From Sequoia sempervirens (taxonomy: Eukaryota; Streptophyta; Pinopsida; Cupressales; Cupressaceae), in assembly GCA_007258455.2 (NCBI GenBank), contig VDFB02344200.1:35440-99439 (forward strand): a DNA stretch of 64,000 bases, read 5' to 3'. Both the position numbers and the translations under genes were made by a program. Below, piece after piece: positions 61,052-64,000 of the stretch (the first letter of the stretch is position 1; every line of letters starts with the position of its first letter). The notes beneath the pieces are model-generated. The model was not told the origin of the DNA, made no database searches, and saw only the letters and a program-made list of their open reading frames with translations.

Positions 61052-61107
61052 AACGAGTACTCCACTACCATGAACCTTTAAGTTGGTTAAACTTTGTGCA
61101 AGGTCTA

Positions 61108-61119
61108 GCTTTGATACCA
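61108..61119 (-). other. Primer-binding site, copy A1'
   Basis: Reverse complement of TGGTATCAAAGC. It carries the same G-to-A change as copy A1 at 12844. Confidence 0.85.
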
Positions 61120-61121
61120 CT

Positions 61122-63148
61122 TGTTGGAGTATGAGAAACACTGAGAGGGGGGTGTGAATCAGTGTTTCAATAATCAATTTCAATTCAATAGTTTTTCAAA
61201 ACACATAATCTCTTTGTCATCGTTGAATGTTCAATTTCAAGGGTGTAACCAAATGTGATAGACAATAACATATCTTTAAACAACATGAAAACTCAAATGC
61301 TACAAAGTAGATAAAGAAAGCAACAAGACCAAATTACATAAACATAATTATCACATGGACCACAAAAGAATCATAACACAATATTTTTCATGAGTGAAAA
61401 ACCCTCATAGGGATAAAAAACCACTCAGGAAAATTCCTGACTAGCTTAATAAAATCCCATTGATTATAGAGCCTCATTTGCTGCTTTTTGTGCCTCACTG
61501 GAAAAGCCTTACTAGCTACAAAAATTCCTCACTACCTACACAAAATGCCTCACTAGAAAACACAACTACCTCACTGGCTACACATAATACCTCACTGGCA
61601 ACAAAAAATATGCCTCACTGGCAAAAAGGTTATCTTTGTCTCACTGACCTAACCTTACAACATTTTGTAAATCTTGAAAGAATAAAAGACAGAGGGTTTC
61701 TCTATTTCACTACAATACATTACAACTCTTAGAACTAATGCATTCCATGTCCTAAAGGTTCATTGAGACCGAAATCTATAAAACATAAAACATATTAATT
61801 TATCTTTCACTACTTTTGCATACAACTTTTACAAAACATATTTCAGTATTTTGCTCAACAATAATGACTCTTATTAGAGTATGATATCACTATGTAATCC
61901 ATTGAACCTTGCACAATGAATGTCACTACTTTTATAACATTAAAAAAATGTCATCTTTCATCATCGAAAAAATTGTGTATGTAACTTCCTTGAAAACCTG
62001 CTAATATAACCATCCATACCTATTTTCAAATATCACCATGGAGTAGCATTTCCAGCCACTTAAACTATTGTTGATAAAATAAAAATTGTGCATTTTAAAC
62101 ATATGTAACACATAGTTGTATATGGTCAATATTGTGTCTTAACTAGGGTATGCAAACTACACAAAATACCCCACACCAATGCAATCAATAAACCTTAATT
62201 TACACTTTACAAACAACAATGTATTTGTGACAAAACCATGCCCTAAACAACACCAAATGAAACACAATACTTCCATGGTGTGCCCTAGTAATGGGTAATG
62301 TATAAACCAAAATGATAGACATATGTGTGACTAAAAGAATATACCCAAGTCGACATTGTACCACAATTGACACATATGAGATTCAAAGACCAAACTCTTG
62401 TCAACTTGTATGCATATGAAAACACATTAGGAACAACAATAAAGACTTTAAAAACTTGATAGTAAAGAGTATAAGTCCAACAAGAAAAAAACCAACCAAT
62501 TTCAAATGCAACAACTATATACACTAAGGTCCTTTGTAAACACAAGTTCCCAACCTTTGAATTTGAAACAAGAACATTTTCTAGATTATGCAAAAATGAA
62601 TGCAAATAACAGACTAGGGTTTCAACAAAATATGTTACCATGTTTTCCAACAAGCAAAGATGAAGTCCATTGAACCTTGTGGATGCCATTAAACCACCTA
62701 AAACTGTTTCCATCACATTCCAGTCGCCAAACCACCATTTTTCATGTTCCCTTCAAGCCCTAACTTGGCCAACACAACTGCCTTGAGTTTTACCAAATGA
62801 TTAACTGCTTAGAGAAAAATGATATTGAAGTATATCCACTATATCTTTTTACTTTGCAAAATAAAATCCACGCATCATTGTGTCGGTGTTCTACATCATA
62901 GCTTTGTTTATTTTTCATGAATGTAATCAAACATTATAATGACTAATGCCTTGTGTCAGTCTAAGGCTAAAGTGTACGAAGTGCTAAGTAAAGACCAAGA
63001 CCATAATAACTTTGTGAAAACAATTCTATCCATATGTCATCAAATACCAACCAAGGAATAATAACATCTCATACCTTTCAAATGTATCAAGGTAAAATCC
63101 CAACTTGACATCAATGCCAAAAACCAAGCAATGTCAAATGGGTCAACA
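61122..63148 (-). mobile_element. Family-A LTR, copy A1' (outer 5' LTR)
   Basis: 2.03-kb minus-strand LTR, about 4-5% different from 10811-12841 in the stretch compared. The LTR frame is fully open here: ATG at 62713 down to the stop at 62285, 142 codons. Minisatellite at about 61440-61650. The outer end abuts the TTCCC duplication. Confidence 0.93.
62285..62713 (-). CDS. Hypothetical hydrophobic frame within LTR
   Basis: A 142-codon open frame in the sense direction of the element, wholly inside the LTR. The predicted product is rich in Phe, Val, Leu and Tyr, with hydrophobic stretches around LVYIVVAFEIGWFFSCW and VFKVFIVVPNVF. The same frame is kept in A1 (11246-11674, one stop) and, shorter, in A2, A2' and A3. 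No homologue is recognised. The LTR sense strand is T-rich, which by itself favours long hydrophobic frames, so coding status is doubtful. Confidence 0.25.
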   Translation of the reverse strand: METVLGGLMASTRFNGLHLCLLENMVTYFVETLVCYLHSFLHNLENVLVSNSKVGNLCLQRTLVYIVVAFEIGWFFSCWTYTLYYQVFKVFIVVPNVFSYAYKLTRVWSLNLICVNCGTMSTWVYSFSHTYVYHFGLYITHY

Positions 63149-63153
63149 TTCCC
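63149..63153. other. Target-site duplication TTCCC, right side
   Basis: Matches 34434-34438 and delimits the nested array. Confidence 0.85.
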
Positions 63154-64000
63154 ATGGGAGAATGGGTCCTGGCCTATAAGTCCAAGACACATTTTCCATT
63201 GTGATTTAATTATTGATTTCATGTATTGAATGTATGTTCTCCTTTCGGAAAACGAGAAAAATAAGGCTTTGGAATTCATAATTTGGAAAATTAGGAGCTT
63301 AATTAAGTCCAATAAATTAAGGGACCCAAACATAGTGTGAAATTGTAAAGGAATACAATTTTCTACACTACACTCACCTAATAATTTTGTCCAAAATTAA
63401 TGATTGTACAACTAATTTGTAGGTTTTTATCCTTTTAGATATAATGGCAAGATCAAATTTCACCCAAAATATTATGAAGTGACAACTACCCTTTAGATCT
63501 GAAAAGCAGTTACCAAATGAAACCTTTTATAAATTTGATGTCTAGTGTCCAACTAAGATGCAACAAAAGATAAGTTTTATTTTATCAAATATTCTAAAAC
63601 AAATTTCTCCAAAAAACTCTATAGTACACCTAAAACCAACAAGTCAAAAAAGGAATCCCCCAAAATGTAGTATTTCTTTCAACCTTTTTTTATTCTCTTG
63701 ATCATCTAAGTATGCTAATATGAGAATGAGAGGTGAGTATAAATAAGGTATGCCACCATGGGAAAAAAAATACGACCAATGCAAGATAAATTAAAAATTC
63801 CCTAAGTAAATTTGACCAAACCTAAATGATAAACCAATTAAATAATATACCTCATCTACACCAAAACTTTGCAAGGGTAACTTGTATGTAGGTTTTCTTA
63901 TTGAAATTTAATTTATTTAACCATTTTGAATACTGGATACCCGAAAATATAGAAATCACCATGAATAGTGATAATTAATATACTCCCATCAAGAGTTTCC
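63154..64000. repeat. Right-arm outer flank of inverted duplication
   Basis: Reverse-complement match to 9893-10805 at about 98%. It lacks about 73 bases present in the left arm. No gene is seen. The homology runs off the window, so the full arm length is unknown. Confidence 0.85.

Overview
The window is plant nuclear DNA from a large, AT-rich, transposon-packed genome. It carries LTR retrotransposons primed by initiator-Met tRNA, a chromodomain Ty3/gypsy element, a plant-mobile-domain relic, a fragment resembling plant cytosolic seryl-tRNA synthetase (SerRS), and degenerate plant telomere-like repeats. A gymnosperm is my best guess, at low confidence. I found no intact host gene.

Layout. 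1-9892: AT-rich intergenic DNA with a decayed plant-mobile-domain (PMD) gene on the minus strand (about 2700-3810), a GTCRCTA-rich repeat block and a TATA-box promoter or solo-LTR candidate near 4.4-4.9 kb. 9893-25150: left arm of a large inverted duplication. It holds unique flank, then a plus-strand array LTR-A1, internal, LTR-A2, internal, cut by a minus-strand family-B LTR, and it ends at a 100-N gap (25151-25250). 25251-34438: low-copy DNA with a 167-bp perfect tandem duplication, a Ty1/copia RNase H relic with its 3' LTR, a telomere-like degenerate repeat field and an ATGCAA-rich field. 34439-63148: minus-strand family-A array of three LTRs and two internals, bounded by a TTCCC target duplication. 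One internal is split by a plus-strand family-B element (37326-51395), which is itself split by a Ty3/gypsy chromovirus (40865-47182, target duplication ATTAG). 63149-64000: flank matching the left arm in reverse.

Families A and B are related long-LTR (about 1.8-2.0 kb) elements. They carry only a gag-like reading frame (coiled coil plus two CCHC knuckles) and several kilobases of non-coding internal DNA with no pol, so they must be mobilised in trans. They share an LTR minisatellite built on CCAGTGAGGC, repeated GGGGGAG tracts, and an inverted repeat that places the polypurine tract in a hairpin loop at the internal/LTR junction. The family-B copy has picked up about 600 bp of SerRS coding sequence in sense orientation.

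The two arms pair as left x with right 74013-x. They appear identical where sampled from 21315 to 25150, next to the N gap, and diverge by about 2-5% outside that. This is either gene conversion within a real inverted duplication or an assembly effect at the scaffold join. Identity figures are by-eye estimates from sampled stretches.
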